From the NCBI GenBank assembly GCA_013400975.1, contig WBMZ01004769.1, positions 1-64,000 of the forward strand: a stretch of 64,000 nt of DNA, written 5' to 3'. Source of the stretch: Atrichornis clamosus (Eukaryota > Chordata > Aves > Passeriformes > Menuridae). Position numbers and translations under genes: made by a program. Positions within the stretch are counted from its first letter, which is position 1; every line of letters begins with the position of its first letter. Positions 1 to 15,300 of the stretch are shown one piece after another. The notes beneath the pieces were generated by a model. It was not told the origin of the DNA, did no database searches, and saw only the letters and a list, made by a program, of their open reading frames with translations.

Positions 1-105
1 CGAGGCCGCGCCGGGTCCCCGCACGCCCGCGGGCGCCGCTCCGCCTCGGCAGGGGCGGGGGAAGCGGCGGCCACCCCCTCCAAGAGCAACCAGCCCCAAA
101 CCCTA

Positions 106-1385
<1,280 letters not shown>

Positions 1386-1451
1386 TTAGGGTTTCAGTGA
1401 AGAGAAGAAGAGATCCAACTTATTCTGGCCAGTGCAGTAATTCTAATGTGA

Positions 1452-1463
1452 AGCGCATGCGCA
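1452..1463. promoter_or_regulatory. NRF-1-type binding site
   Basis: The palindrome GCGCATGCGC (1453-1462) followed by A is a perfect core of the NRF-1 consensus. It lies about 90 bp upstream of the GABRB2 start codon. NRF-1 has been reported to control GABA-A beta-subunit genes in mammals (from memory). Binding here is inferred. Confidence 0.5.
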
Positions 1464-1782
1464 CGGCGTACCACAACATCAAAAGGAGCAGTGGTTGCTG
1501 CTGGAGATGGAGCAAATTTCCTTGCCAAAAAAAAAAAAAAAAATTAAAGGGGAAGAAGGAAATGCATTATTTAAAAAAAAAAAAAGTCATCCACAGGAGG
1601 ATCCAGTATATTTTTGTTGTCCTCTTTGTTAGTATAGAATATAAATCACATCAAGCAGAGAAGTTTTAGGAGTTGCAGGGTACAGCGGCTTTGCAACCTA
1701 GTTTAAGGGGGTGGGAGGCTGAACGGTCTCGGATTAGGCACAGGGAGAATAGGTTAAAAAGGGGGATGCACAGCGTACGTAT

Positions 1783-1909
1783 GGGGGCGGGTGGGGGAGA
1801 GAGGGGGCAGCTTAACTTTTTAGTCCCTGGAAAGAACCGCCTGAAGCGAGGAGAGGTGCGGGCAAAGGAGCCGGCGCTGGCAACGGGGGCGGGCGGTGGG
1901 GGAGGAGGG
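1783..1909 (+). promoter_or_regulatory. Two G-quadruplex motifs in the GABRB2 upstream region
   Basis: Four runs of three or more G with short loops occur at 1783-1807 (runs of 5, 3, 5 and 5) and again at 1885-1909 (runs of 5, 3, 5 and 3). Both overlap GC boxes. They lie on the strand opposite to GABRB2 transcription. Confidence 0.5.
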
Positions 1910-2299
1910 AGATGGGCGCCTACAGTATTTCTCACGGAGGAAAAAAAATGATGACGAATAGTTTCTTGTAAGAGGGGATTAGGCTGTTTCTTTCCTTACT
2001 GTGATGCCAGGCGCTATTCCAGGAGCAGAGGCACTGGGGACTGAGGGGGTCGCCGGCTGCCACCGCCGGCTCCCACGGGTCATTGACTGGTACCTGAGGG
2101 GCGGGCGCGGAGCCCCCGCGGCCCCGCTCCCCCCTCCCGGCGCATTTTCCGTGTATCGACCGATGTTTAACCCACGGATGCGAGTTCTTCAGGTAGAGCG
2201 AAACCTGGCCACGGAGCTGGGGGAGGGGGGGCCGTGGGGAAGAAAAACACCACCCTGAAAGGCTTTCAGTGACCACCCAGACCCCGTGTAGGTGCATAA

Positions 2300-2315
2300 G
2301 CCCACTTACCTTAGT
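2300..2315 (-). other. Candidate splice donor of a GABRB2 5' leader exon
   Basis: Read on the minus strand, CTAAG|GTAAGTGGG is a near-consensus donor, with the exon ending at 2310. It could join an untranslated leader exon to the first coding exon through the acceptor AG at 1374-1373. Other possible donors lie near 3190 and 3323. Without transcripts this is only a candidate. Confidence 0.35.
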
Positions 2316-2716
2316 GGGTAAAACACCCAAGCTCTTCAAATGCAGCGTGTCATCCAATTAATGCCTCGGAAGAAACAGGAGACGAGCGGAAAGCTGATCT
2401 GGGGATGCTTTGAGTGACATTTAAATCCTGAGCAGAAAAAGAGATAGAAAGGAGAGAGAGAGAAGGGAAAAACCAAATCCCCGAAAAAATAACAAACACC
2501 GGAGTTAAATTATTCCTCTCAAATCTGCTTTGTGCTCGTCGCTCCTTTTACACCACCTCCTCCTCCCGCACATACCCGCTCGGCCCCGCGGATCTGTGCT
2601 GCTTCACCGAGCGGATCTGGGCGTGCACACGTCCTCGGCCGGCCCGGGCGGCGCGGGGAAGGGATTGGGAACACTTTGGGCGTCAATTAACAAAAGAAAT
2701 ATTTAACTCGCTGCAG

Positions 2717-2790
2717 GAGGGTGGAGGAGCGAAAAAGAAAAAATAAAAAGAAGAAGAAGAAAAAAAAGAGAAAAAAGAGAAAAAACCGCG
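2717..2790 (+). repeat. Purine-only low-complexity tract
   Basis: A long run of A and G with GAA and AAAG repeats. On the GABRB2 strand it is a polypyrimidine tract. It explains the Lys-rich start of an otherwise meaningless open frame. Confidence 0.8.
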
Positions 2791-2910
2791 GGTGGTGGGG
2801 GAGGGACAAGGGTGAGGGTGTTGCACAGAGAGCAAGGCGGGCTGGAGAGCCGCTCTCTCCCTGGCACGGTGCGGTCTCCGGCGCGGGGCTGAGGCGCTCC
2901 GGAGCTCCTG

Positions 2911-2935
2911 CCCTACCCTACCCTACCCTACCCTG
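2911..2935 (+). repeat. Short pentamer repeat (CCCTA)n
   Basis: Four consecutive CCCTA units followed by CCCTG, inside the GABRB2 CpG island. It is not the vertebrate telomere hexamer. Confidence 0.85.
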
Positions 2936-5900
2936 CCCCGCCGCCCCGGGAAAGCCACCGCCTCCTGCCGCTGCCCGGGAAAGCCGCGAGCCGCCCGTCA
3001 CGGCCGGGCCGGAGGGTGCCCGGCCCCAGCCCACACCCCCGCGCACCCTGGCCCGGGAGCAGGAGCAGCCGGGAGGGGTGCAGGGTCGGGGGGATGCTCG
3101 GAGAGAAGAGGCGGCGGCCGCTCCCCGGGAAGGGCGAGGGGAGGAAGGGGTGAGGTGGGGGCGGACGGGGAGGCGGTGGGATGAAGCCTCACCTGGGGAA
3201 GCGGCGGGGCGGAGAGGAGGGAGCTGCCGCCGAGAGACGGCAGAGCTGCTAAAAAAAATAAGCAGCAAAACCGTGAAGCAGCCGGCAGCCCCGAGAAGCA
3301 GGCAGCCATTTAATACGGACCGACAGCTACCTTGGCTGGAGCGCTCGGGAGCGGGGGAGCCCCGCGCTGAGCACCGCGGCATCCACCTGCCGCTGGAGCG
3401 GGGCCAGCGCAGCCCCCGGCCCCCCCCGCCCCCCGTCCGGCCAGCGGCCACCCCGGCACTATTGCCAGCGGGCGGAACACAGCGTGCCCCTCGCCCCGCA
3501 CTGTCAGTGCCTTAAACCGCCACAGTGTGCCTTTGAGCTCAAGTAAGTATCTGCTTGTTTTTTTCCTTCCAGAAACGAAAAAGCCATCCTTTGGTGGGCT
3601 AGGGGCAAGTCGTCAAGACATGTTTTCGCCACCTTTTCCCATTTGTTACAATTGGAATTACACAAAGTGAGAAAATACACTTTTCCAGATGGAATAGACA
3701 AGATTGTCTCCGGGATAAATTTCTCATTTATGTATTCAAAAGGTAAAACCCAAACAACTAAGTTAAAGAACGTTTAAGCATTTTTTTTAAATCACAGCAC
3801 TCACGCCCCCCACCCCATTTTTCAGCTTTTTTTTCTGTAGCTGATGTTACAGAGCCACTCTCCCTGCTCACCAGCGGAGGTTTCTGTTCTCACACAGCCA
3901 GGCTGCTTCACTGCCAAACCTCTTGAAATATAGCCCTGAAAGGAAGATGGTGGATACGCTGTGCAGTGAATCATTTGACTTTGGATGTATAATAGGCACT
4001 TTTTTTTCCCTTCTGCTATCGTATGATAAGAACAGGAGGTCTCAAGATAAAACACTTTAATCCTGCACTGTGAAATTCACCTGAAAGTGCTAACTTGGGA
4101 CTACATCTGACACTTCTGAGCTGTTTTTGAGTGTCTGCTATTAATTGCCATTACACCACAGAAACATATCATTCACCACATCTGAATATGAACCAGATAT
4201 CAACATGAACCTGGTGAGAAGGCTGGTAATATTTGGTGCCGGATTGACAGGAATTTTTGATTTACATATCAACTTAAAAGCAGGGGCAGAAAAGTACCAT
4301 ATTTTAATCAGAATGTTTAAATAGCACACACAAAGAATTCAAGCTATGCCAAAATATGTCACATTTTTTCTCTGATCTGCTGTCTGTGCTAATAATCAGA
4401 GAACACTTGTTCTGGGCCCAGAGTATCACTGTGCCATGTGTAGTGAAACCTACTCTCAGTCTGGCTATTCCAGCAAAAAGAAATTGAACATATCTCAAAT
4501 TCAATACATGTGGGTATCATGGTGCATTATGTGTGGCAAATTAATGTATATCCTTGGGTTTTGGAAGTGTAAAGGATCTATTCTGCCCTATTTTGGTTGA
4601 TCTGTATAACCCATTATTTTTGCTAGCTGTAAATGCACCACTGCCTAAATGGGTCTATAGCAGTGACATTGTCTAACCAACATTCCAGGCCCTGTGCACC
4701 CAGACAAGCCTATGGGATATGGGATACATCATTATGTATTGACAGAATACAGAGTCATGCAGTAGTTTCCTTTTGCAAATGTTTTCATGTTTTACTATGC
4801 ACTTTTGACTGTACTACTTTTTCTGTGACCACAGGGCTGTGGTCTATCTCTGCCACTTAAAATTTCTCATCACCTTCAAAATCTCCCATTTATTTTAAGC
4901 AACTTGTCAAAGAAATCGTTTTCCTCTTTTTCTCACTTGTGTCTGTGTGTTTGATTGAAAAGCAGAGGAAATAAGTGGTGTGAACACCAGTATTGGCAAG
5001 ATGTAGAACTGTTCATGTGACATGTTTAAGGATTGCTAAGGTTTTGGGTGTCTTACAATGGGCAAACAACCTGGTTCCCAACTGGATATGGTACTTCTGG
5101 TTCTAAAAGTATCTCAAATAGGCTACAAGTACTTTAATCTCACAGAGAAGCCAGCAAAGATGGTCATATTTTAAATGCCAATTGCAGATTATTTTGATTC
5201 TCAGCTTTTCAAGATTTAGGAGTGCAAAAAAGAGATACCCCTCAAAACTGAAATACTCTAAATGAATGGCCCACAATCCTTGCCGAGCAGCGTGTGACAT
5301 TATGCGAGAAATGGGCAATAAAGTAGCATCGTCTTGTCCACCCTTGACTGGAGCAGCATTTTCCTGTCACCACAAGTAATAGCCCAGGCAATGTACTAAG
5401 AACTCTAAACGGTTCTCAGATGGCATGTTGTAAATATATAGATATGCAAAATAAGCTTTCAGATGGAGTAAGGGTTTCAAGATAAGTGATTGAATCTCTT
5501 GAGAACCTAAGTCAGTAGAGACAGAAGAGATGCTGACTGATGGTAGCCCAAGAGTAGCCCTGTATCACAAATAGTGACTAACAAGTGCAAAATCCCACTT
5601 AGGAAAAAAAAAAAATTGTTCTCACTGCACCTCAACAGGCTGTTGTGTTTTGTGAAAGTGATGTTTCCTGAATTTATGAGGACTTTGATAAGATGCAACA
5701 GTAACAGAAACATTCAGGTGAAGGTTGTTTCCATGTATCAGATAAGATTTAATTCTCTAATTTACAGAAGAATCTTAAGAATAAACTATTTAGATACATG
5801 ATTTCAATTTCCAAATCCTGTAGAGCTAGAAATTAATGTAAAAGACAACAAAATATATTCAACCCCTCTAGAAATTTCCTGAATAAGGTTTCAATATACT

Positions 5901-8900
5901 TTATCTTGGTCTCACTTCTCATTTTAGGTCTTCAGATCTAGTGTGTCACAGTCCATGCACCACACACCATCCCATCAGAAATCAGCTTGTCAGCATAAAG
6001 ATCCCTGTTATACTGCACACAGAGTAAAAAATATTCATGCAGGTGTACCTTGACTCTGCTTTTCATGGGCAATGGAATTCACTTTTTCAGGTGAGGACGT
6101 TCTGGGATTTACAGGTACACATCAGCTTCAACTGCTGTTTATCTAAAAGAATCCAAGTCGATAAATTTATTGACAAATGCAATAGTGTATGACCTGCCAG
6201 TTAAAGTGCTCTTGGCCCTTAAAAATGATGAAATTATCTGGATTGTACAGAAGCTGAGTCAGATAAGTTGCTTAGGAAACAAGTACTACTTGATACAAGC
6301 ATGACTTTGACTTAGCTGTAAAAGAAGAGCAAATGTGAGGGGCAAAAAATAATCTCTTATTGGTTTGCATAACTCAGTAGGACTTTATACGTCAGAGCTC
6401 ACATTTGTTCATTCTGTAACTCACTACACGTGTCTCCACAGGGTTAAAGACACTATAAGATGACCAGTTCATGATCCAGGCAGTACTTTATAACTCTAAG
6501 ACCTGCTATATCTTTTAACAAAAATCTTTTGTGTAGCTTGAGATCAGCAGAACTGAAGTGTTTATTGAACTAAGTCTTTTAATGTGAAATTGAACTACAG
6601 ATTTAAAAAAAAAAAATCAAGTAAAGGGGTGTGCGAGACATCCCCAAGTGCTTTGATTGCAGACAATGGGAAGCAACTCAGTGGGGACTGGAACAAAATA
6701 CAGAATGTCTGGCACCTCGAATTACCATGGATTGAGATCTACAGTCCTCTCATCAAATCATGAAATCACCACAAAAATCTGCCCTATTTCCTTCAAAGTG
6801 GTGGAAGAAATTAGTTTAACAGCTATATAGACATCAACTTTTTAATTCCTCAATTTTAGCTACACTGGCACTTAGATAGCCAGGAAATACCTGCAGCATC
6901 CACATCCTTCGATGGAAAGGCAGGACAAGGCAGAATGAGTGATTGCACAGGGTAAGGATAGTAAAACACTTAAAAGACAGCAAAAAATGTACACCAAGAT
7001 TATGTCACTCTGTGTCTAAATCTCCTCCATGCTGTTTGTGTAAGATTCAGCCCTGAAAGCAGATTGCAGAAACCTGTTATTAAATTAATGGAGTGGCATT
7101 TGTCTGCATCAATTGATTGCAGGATTTGGTCTTCCTTTCTAAGCTCTCTTTGACAGAGTTGGTTTTCTAAATGTTTTATACTGGGTAATACATTCCAAAA
7201 TAGTGCTATAAAAAATATCTGAGGGTTCTAAACCTATTAGGTTGGAAGCTTTTGATGAAAAAAAAGATATGTTTTATTTTTAAAGCCATGTATCTTCAAA
7301 AAACAGTCTTGTGTCTGGTATAACTGTGTGCAAATTTTAAGATTAAAATGGAAATCTGCATACTTCTAGCTGAATTTTTCTTTAGCTGGAAGGACTTCCC
7401 TTCTTCAGAAAACTCCCCCTCAATATTGCCACCAGCTTGAGGGTGAGGGGATAACAGGAGTGAGGGGACAACAGGGAGACAACTCAATAGAAAGAATTTA
7501 AAGAGAAGTAGTATCAATGGTTTTAAGCAATACTCAAACTGCATCTCAGGCAGACTTTTTAAAGTAAGAACTGGAGAATACAAGTTTGTATCTGATTGTA
7601 AACCAGATTAGAGTCATCCTTTTTTTTTGGTGTTTTAGAAAGGAAGATGAAACTGCTTTCATCAAATGTAGAGTGCTACTACTGCAAACCTTCCTTGAGA
7701 ACAGAGAAAACACAGTGCTTTTTACTGTCTTCCATCTTCTTGCATGCCCATCCCAAATACGCTTGTGTCCTATTCTTTACCTGCTGGCCTAAAACCTCAA
7801 CTAATCCCAGTGAGAAGGAGATGTCCCCCAGTGCTGCAGTAAGCATAAATAGATATTTTGTAGCACATTTGGTCCCTAACTGATCGTTTCTAACTTTGTG
7901 CAGGCCCACCAAATGTTTCATGGAATCAATACTTGCTTTCTATGTGATTTGCCTCTATTTACAGACACCACAAGGTAGAAATTTCACTGACAGATGTTTC
8001 TGTTCAGCAGTAATTATCAGGTCTGAATGGACCAGTTTTGCTGAGTTGAGAGTGTTTTTGAAGAGTTACATTCCCCTCTACAGAAAGAGTATTGTTGCTT
8101 AAGAGTGTGTAGCATGGAGATGGACTGAAGGCCAGTCAGGATGGCAAGGGTCCTGTGTTGCAACTCAGTCCTAGAGGAAATTATTATAATCCTGGGAAAA
8201 GTCAGAATGCCAGGACAGGAAAAAAGCAAAACAAAATACTCAAACAAACAACAAAACTATGTGGAATAATCCCTCTCCCTCTTCTGTGTACAGAAGAAAA
8301 CCCTAGGAATATTGTCAGTACTTACCACTTTGCAGACAAGGACCTCTCTGAAAAACTTCAGTATTACTGTGGATAGTTATCTTTGTTCTCTCCTCCCATC
8401 CCATTTTGTGCTCAGCCCTGGTAGTTTACAAACAGCTGTGGTCTGGAAGAGCTCTCATTGATACAAGAGGATCCCAGAATATTACTGTGCCAGGTTGACA
8501 GATAAGGTAGATGAAGCACATTCTGGCTAAGCACCCAAGACAATTCCTACTGAAATTAGTAGCAAAGTCCACACTGAGCTCAGAAACAGAAACTTCAAGG
8601 CCCATTATACAAAGCGCTAAATAGCAGAAAACTGGAAGAGGTGCAAGAGTTGTGTTTTTTCAATAACTATTTACCAACCTGGTCTCTACCACATTTCCAG
8701 AGAAATTAAAAACACTTTGTAATTTTTATTTAATGAAGTCCTAGCTGGAAACGGAAACATCCTCAGGTTCTTATATTTTTTGAAGTTATAGCTTTCAAAC
8801 TAGAGGATATTTCTTGTTGTGGAGAGGTCAAAGTCTGCAACAGGTGTGCTCAGTCCTCGAGCAGTGGTGGGGGGGCTCAGAGAGGGTGTGAAGTCTTTCT

Positions 8901-11900
8901 GAATTTGTTTTGTGTGACCTCCCTGCTAAAGCCTATGGACATATTGTATCTATTCCACACAGGCCAACCGTAAGGTCACTTTAACAACTCCTATAGATCA
9001 CTTTTCCACACATGGACAGTTCAGTGAAATCTTAAGCAGGGCAACAAAATTGTCTTCAGAGCCACTTTGAAGAGCTGTGAATTAACCAGTCAGAACAAGG
9101 GTCTGTCAGTGGAAGCGGAACAGCAGATCAGTGTAGTCATACTGATCGTGGTATTAACTCACAAATTTATTCTCAAGTGTGAAAAAAGCAGCTGAGAAAT
9201 ACCCATATTTGATGCTGTTACACAGCAGACTCAAATACTGCTGTGCATTTTATGTCTCAATGTGGCAACTTCGGCCATCTCATGCCGGTGTGAATTAGGA
9301 GTAACACTCCAAATGTTACATCATTACGAAGAAATCCTCACACCAAAACCAAAAACAGAGTTATTGGAAAGACCTTCTCTGCACAGTAAAATAACGATGC
9401 ATCTTTATTTATATATTTAGCTTAACTTTGGTTACACCCATCTGTTTATCTCACTATGAACAACTAAGTATGCTTTATATAACTTCCAGAACAAAGTTTG
9501 ATAATCCTAACTTCTTTCACCATTCCTTCATTTCAGACTTGGTTTTGGGGAAGAAAATAAACAACTACCTTTCATTTCCTTCTCCTATTTCACCACCTTC
9601 AAATATTCACATCATAAATTTATTTGCAACAGCAAACATCTCTCTTGCATGGAATGCAAACACTCCAGTGTCATAGTTTTGAATATCCTCACTAGTAACC
9701 CTGCCTTTCTTTCAAGAAAAGGATTTTCAAATTCTCATTCCTACAGCCTGTATCAGAACAGATAAATGGTGAACCGTATAATAAATCCTTTTGAAATACA
9801 TGCATTAGTACAAGAAATAAGTAACAACATCTGCAAACATGAGAAGATTTAGGTAAGCTTCAAAATGTTTAGGAGGAAGTTTGCACTTCTGAAACATGAC
9901 AAGATAAATATTTTCAGCCAATAACAAAAGACACACAAGTACATAAACAGACTGCTGAAGAAAAGCAGGGTCCATGTAAACATTTGAGAATACACAGTGT
10001 GTTTATATTGTATGTACAATGTTAGACAGGCATATACCATGAATTCTAAAAAGAAAAATGCAAATTACAAGTCAAAGGTTGTTAATTAATGTTACCTGCA
10101 GCCCTTCTTTGCATCGTCCTGATGACAGTGACTCTGTTAATGCCCATATGTACCACAATCCAGCAGTGCAATATTTTGAAGGTCACGCCAAGTTGTATTG
10201 TCTTTTCACACTGCCCTGAATGTGTGGTTGAGTATCAATGTGAGAAGAAGTGCAACTCTCTGTCCTCCCCACCCAACACTGCTGCCTTTTCTTCCTTCAC
10301 TAGATGGACTTTGGACTGGTACCTGAAATTTCTGGTTCTGTGCACCTCAGAGGCAGCTCTTAGAACAGGATGGTCTTTCTTGGCCAATTTAGAGCATTTT
10401 CTGTGTAAACAATATTTTTAATGTTTTTATATCAGAATCTAGATAGGTCCACACTACACTCCAGCATGATCCAGGTTGTAGAATACTTGTAGAGTTGAGA
10501 GTTTTTGCTGGTCTTCACAAAGATTAAAACAATCTGTAACCAAGTTTGTTAGGACAACTATCATACTAAATATAAATGAACTGGATGTCACATCACAGCA
10601 TAAATTGGAAAGACAATTTTGAAAGTAATAAACAATTGCATGTTAGAACAGCTCATTCTGAAGCACAGAAGAGAAGAGGCTATTCTTGACTTTACCTTAA
10701 GTAACCCTGAAATAATTCCTGTAAGTACGATTGACCTGCTAAGGAAAAAAACTTAATATAGTTAAATTTGGCGTGTTTTGTGAGATCAAACTAAGCAGTA
10801 GTTTGCAACACTGAAATGCAGGTGTCAGATTCTTTTTAAATGAGTAGCCTATAGCAGTTTGAAAGACAATGAAGTAAAAAGAACAGGAAACTAAAGTCCA
10901 TAGGAAGCAGCCTGGAAACCATGCTGTTAGACAGTCAGGGGAAAGCTCTGAAAACTCTGGTGTACCAAATCAATAAAAATGCCGTGAACAGAGCTGGTAC
11001 TTAAGTGGTTTAAATATAGTTTATAGGCCTTCAAGCCACCTTTTCTGAATGGAACTCAAATTATGGCAGCAAGTAAGATTCTAAAAAATGGCTGCCTAGG
11101 AGGCTATAATTCCAATATGATTGCCAAAAATAAGAACAAAATACAGTAAAAAACAAACTTTGGAAGCTTAGCAGAATGCATGTGGGATGTCAGTGCCCCT
11201 GGAGATCTTTCAGTGAGACAATCTTTTTCACTTTGCTTTTTAGACATACTGAATACAAGAAATTCATATACAGCAGTGAAGTAGAAAGCAGCTTTTGAGG
11301 CATTCCCAAAGATACAGCGTTCAAAAAGTCTACAAGTAGCGGGTTTAATAAGAAAACTGAAGTAGTGCACTGCCTCTGAATTTTGTACCTTTCAAAACAC
11401 ACATCTCCACTACGGTATCCTTGGAGGGGCTTCCTGTGGAATTATATTTAGCCTAGGTATCAGGAGCTCAGCTCTAGCAGCATGAGGCTCAGCATGCACT
11501 AATTAGTCAGGCTTCTCAGAAAGCACTTGCAGGCCACGCTCAGCTCTGCTGTGCTGCAGATACTGCTGGCATTTGGAACACACACCAGCCTAAAAAGTTC
11601 CCGTGGTCATGCTGTAACTGCACCACAGAAGGCCCTGCAAAGAGATGCATTTTGCCCTTGTGTGCAGGTGTCAATGTGCTGGAGAACAAGACAATCAGGC
11701 AGTTGGGGAGGAACATGTACCCGTACTCCATGTTATGTCGTATCTCAATTATATCTTCTCTATTTATGTATATAGGGAATATATACCTATCTCGTGTCTT
11801 CTGGACTTTCCTTTGCTGTGCTTCAGCTGGAGGTTGTATGTTATGCACAAAACAACGGAATCATGAATAACAAAAGCATGTTATTTAATCCTCTTAGGGG

Positions 11901-12236
11901 AGACCAGCAATTACTGCATACTGACTGTTCAAGGGTGTTATTTTTGTAAACAAGAAAGAAACTAAATGAGCATAGAATTCATCATTAGGAAATGGTCTCT
12001 TACTCAATTAATACACATTCAAGAGAGCCCCATATGCATGTGCTCTAGTCAGTGAAGTACTGCAGGAAAATAGGAAGAGATCTCCCAGGGTGCAGCACAC
12101 CCTGCTTTCTCTACCATATGCCTTCTAAATATGTTCCTCTGTGTCACTATACTCACAAGGCAACTTGCTGATTCTTGGCAAATTGATTCTGATACATTAA
12201 AACATGCAATTTCTAAAGAATAGGTTTTTCCCTTAT

Positions 12237-12300
12237 TAAAAAAAAAAAAAAACCAACAAACAAAAACCCAAACCAACAAACCAAACAAAGAAAGAGAAAC
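12237..12300 (+). repeat. A-rich / ACC low-complexity tract
   Basis: A run of about 16 A continues into a stretch of A with interspersed C pairs. Similar tracts occur at 16735-16795, 20270-20340, 41185-41225 and 59101-59130, all A-rich on the plus strand. Confidence 0.7.
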
Positions 12301-15300
12301 ACCCTTACAAAAGTGATTTGTGAATTCTGCAACATATAAATACTTTCTAAATCTGGAATAATCTAATCTTTCCAAATTATGGCCTCAACAAGGTCCTGAA
12401 AGACAGAGCTTGAAAAATGTAGGAGATACTTCATGGTGCATGAAATATAACTGTAATATTTATTTGGTTGAGGTAGTACAGACAAGAGTTATAAACATAA
12501 AGAAAAGATGACACAGATTCAGAGAAACCATAAATTGTTTTGAGGTCAGCCTAAATGTGGATTAAAAGAAATTAGTCAATTTTCAAGCAGAAAAAGGCTT
12601 AAGGTGTTCAAATAATTTAAAAACTGCTGGTAAACCACCAGATTTAAAATAAAACACTAACATTTACATTTATGGTATTAAATTTTCAATGCTGTTGCAT
12701 CAAGTTGTACAATAAATTTGAGTAGGAAACTGTGTTCCTAAAAAGAGACTTTTAAAGGCCCTCCAAATAGTCATGGAAAAAGGAATCACTAATTAGGAGG
12801 AGATGGGGATGTAAAGGATAGGAGAAGAAGAATTAAGTGATTTATATAAAATTCAAGGTATATTAACACATTTTAAGGTGCATATGTGTGTGTTGTAAAA
12901 AAGAATAAAGATGAACAAAGATGAAGTAAGGTTGGAGGAAGGTAAAAGTAGTAATAAAATAGCATCCACAGGTGATAACGGAGATTAAAAATTCAAGAGT
13001 TGAAACACTAGCAATCACTTTTAGAAACTCTTTGATAATTGAAGAGGTATCCGTTGATTGGAACCCAGTGATTTGTTTCAGTACTTTGAACAGCTTTCTT
13101 AAAATTATTTAAAATAGCTGCGCATCTGCAAGTCCTGCATATCTTTACTGTGGGCTTTAGAAACACAAGTTTCATCTTGTGTGTTTTCTGTTTGCTTCCT
13201 AAACCTAAAAAGAGTAGGAGCACTCTTCCCAACAACTCAGGTACCTGAATTTCTGACTACACAGCCTGTGGATTTCCTGAGAACTTCTTGAATTCAGAGG
13301 AAATAAAATGCTCTAGTGTTTAACATCCCTTTGCCCAGTCATGAATCCCAGAATCTTTTGTCATGTTTTATCTGGACTTTTGCAGTCACTGACATCCAAA
13401 TTACCAACTGTGCTGGAAAGTACTCTTAAAACCAGTTCTACGAACTGGCAAATTTCATGGAGTCCAACAGGCAGAAGTAATAATAACAATAATTTTTTAA
13501 AAGTGCATATAAATTTTCAATCTTATTTAAGAAAGAGACTTGGAGATAGACACACTCATATGACTGCACATTATGGGATATAACAGATTTTTTTTTACAC
13601 TATCAAACAATTCATTTTTAATACACAACCTTTTTACAAATGGCTGTTTCAAAATATGAGCAGAAATGTCCATCTGCAAATAAGATAGATAAATCAGGGA
13701 GGTAGTGAATATTCACTGGGTAGATACCATTTATTTCCACTGTGCTCCAGAGAATCCATCAAAATCTATCACATAGAACGTAGAAAAGATGGGATCTATT
13801 TTAAGTAGGTTTTAGTGTTTAGAAGGCCCAACATAAATCAAGTAAAGCAAAAGCTAAACTTTGCATGTTATGGTAAAGGGACTCAAAGGAAGATTTCCGT
13901 TGAAACTTGACAGTGACTCCTGCCATAATATCATAACTCTTGGACATTAATCATATTCATTTTAAGAAACTCAACCATGTTATAAATCTCAGAGAAATTG
14001 AGCTGTCTTATTGTATGTTCATAACACATCACATAATGTGCAACACATTTTATTTATCTTGACTTAAATTCTAAACAAACAAGGCCTTAGTTCTAAAATA
14101 ACAAACAAAATATTCAGTGACCACTGGTAGCATCAGCAATATAGGTTGTTGCTGGGGAGTTCCTTTTTTTTTTTCCATCCCCATCTTTCAAGAGTAGCTT
14201 TCTGTTCCTCAAAAAAACACACAATTGAACATTTGAATTGAGGCTTTTATTACGCATCTACAGATAAATCTGCTGAATACTACACCGCTTTCAGTAAGTC
14301 ACAAAGTCATTGTGTTTTACCTCGCTGTCTTTGGCATCACTGGGTCCCTGACCTTAAGACTGGCCTGTTCTTCATACTCAACGTTTCCAAAGTAAAAAAA
14401 ATTCATATTCAAACATTTTAAGAAAGTTGCCACCTTCAACAACAGAAAATAACGTAAAATATTTCTCATTACACTGTTCAAAAAGATTGGTATTTAAAGT
14501 CATTTTTTAAAATTAAAAAATATGCTGTATTATATGCAAGCTGTTTGCACACGCAAAATTGCATTCCAGCTATTCCATGACAACACTAACACTTTGCATC
14601 TAATTTTTTCTTCCTCAAAATTTTGTTTAATTTTATCTATGCAGATCTCTCTCTGGCTATTCACATTTAAAGATATTTTTGAGTCCATTTTGAAAATGCA
14701 GCAGCTAATGAGAGGGATGATTAAGCGGCCTAGTAGTTTGCTATTAGCATATGGAAAAGTGAAACTGTTTCCATCTGCATACCTATTTTTATCTCTCTGT
14801 TTCTTCTTCTGCCCTTAAAGTAGAACTATTACGTTAGGTAATCTGCCTTGCTAAGGCATTGGAAAAGCAATCCAAAGTGGGAAGCATCCTGTGATTGCTG
14901 ACTGAGCTGCCCAGGGAAGTAGTGGCTCATCTGCACATTATCATCTTTGTGCTCTAGTCAATAATAAAATGAGCAGTGCAGTTGTGCTAACTGACAGCTT
15001 TGATTTTAAATTAATTTTTTTTTTGGTCAACGTCTTTGGTGATATTTCAACACTTTGGGTAAATAAAGATGTGTGCAAAGATGTCACATATTAACAGCAA
15101 TTGCATTAACTGCTAAGTGTTCTATGTTAAGAATTTCCTCCAAGTTCATACATTTAACTTTTGCTTTGAGCCTATCACAAATAAAATGCATTTGACAATT
15201 GCTTTTGAATATTCAATGCAATAGATCAGGCTTAATCTCCAACCTCCAAGGTTAAATCTGCTAACAGTTTCTTATTAAGCACCAGACAAAAAAAAAAAGT

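Noticed and set aside
2721..3515. 264-codon plus-strand open frame upstream of GABRB2
   Set aside because: It begins in a purine-only tract and continues through CpG-rich DNA with Pro/Arg/Ala/Gly-only composition. The opposite strand and other frames are also open. No domain was recognised.
10089..10421. 110-codon open frame with a hydrophobic start
   Set aside because: No recognisable family, no splice or promoter context, and a length expected by chance in 64 kb.
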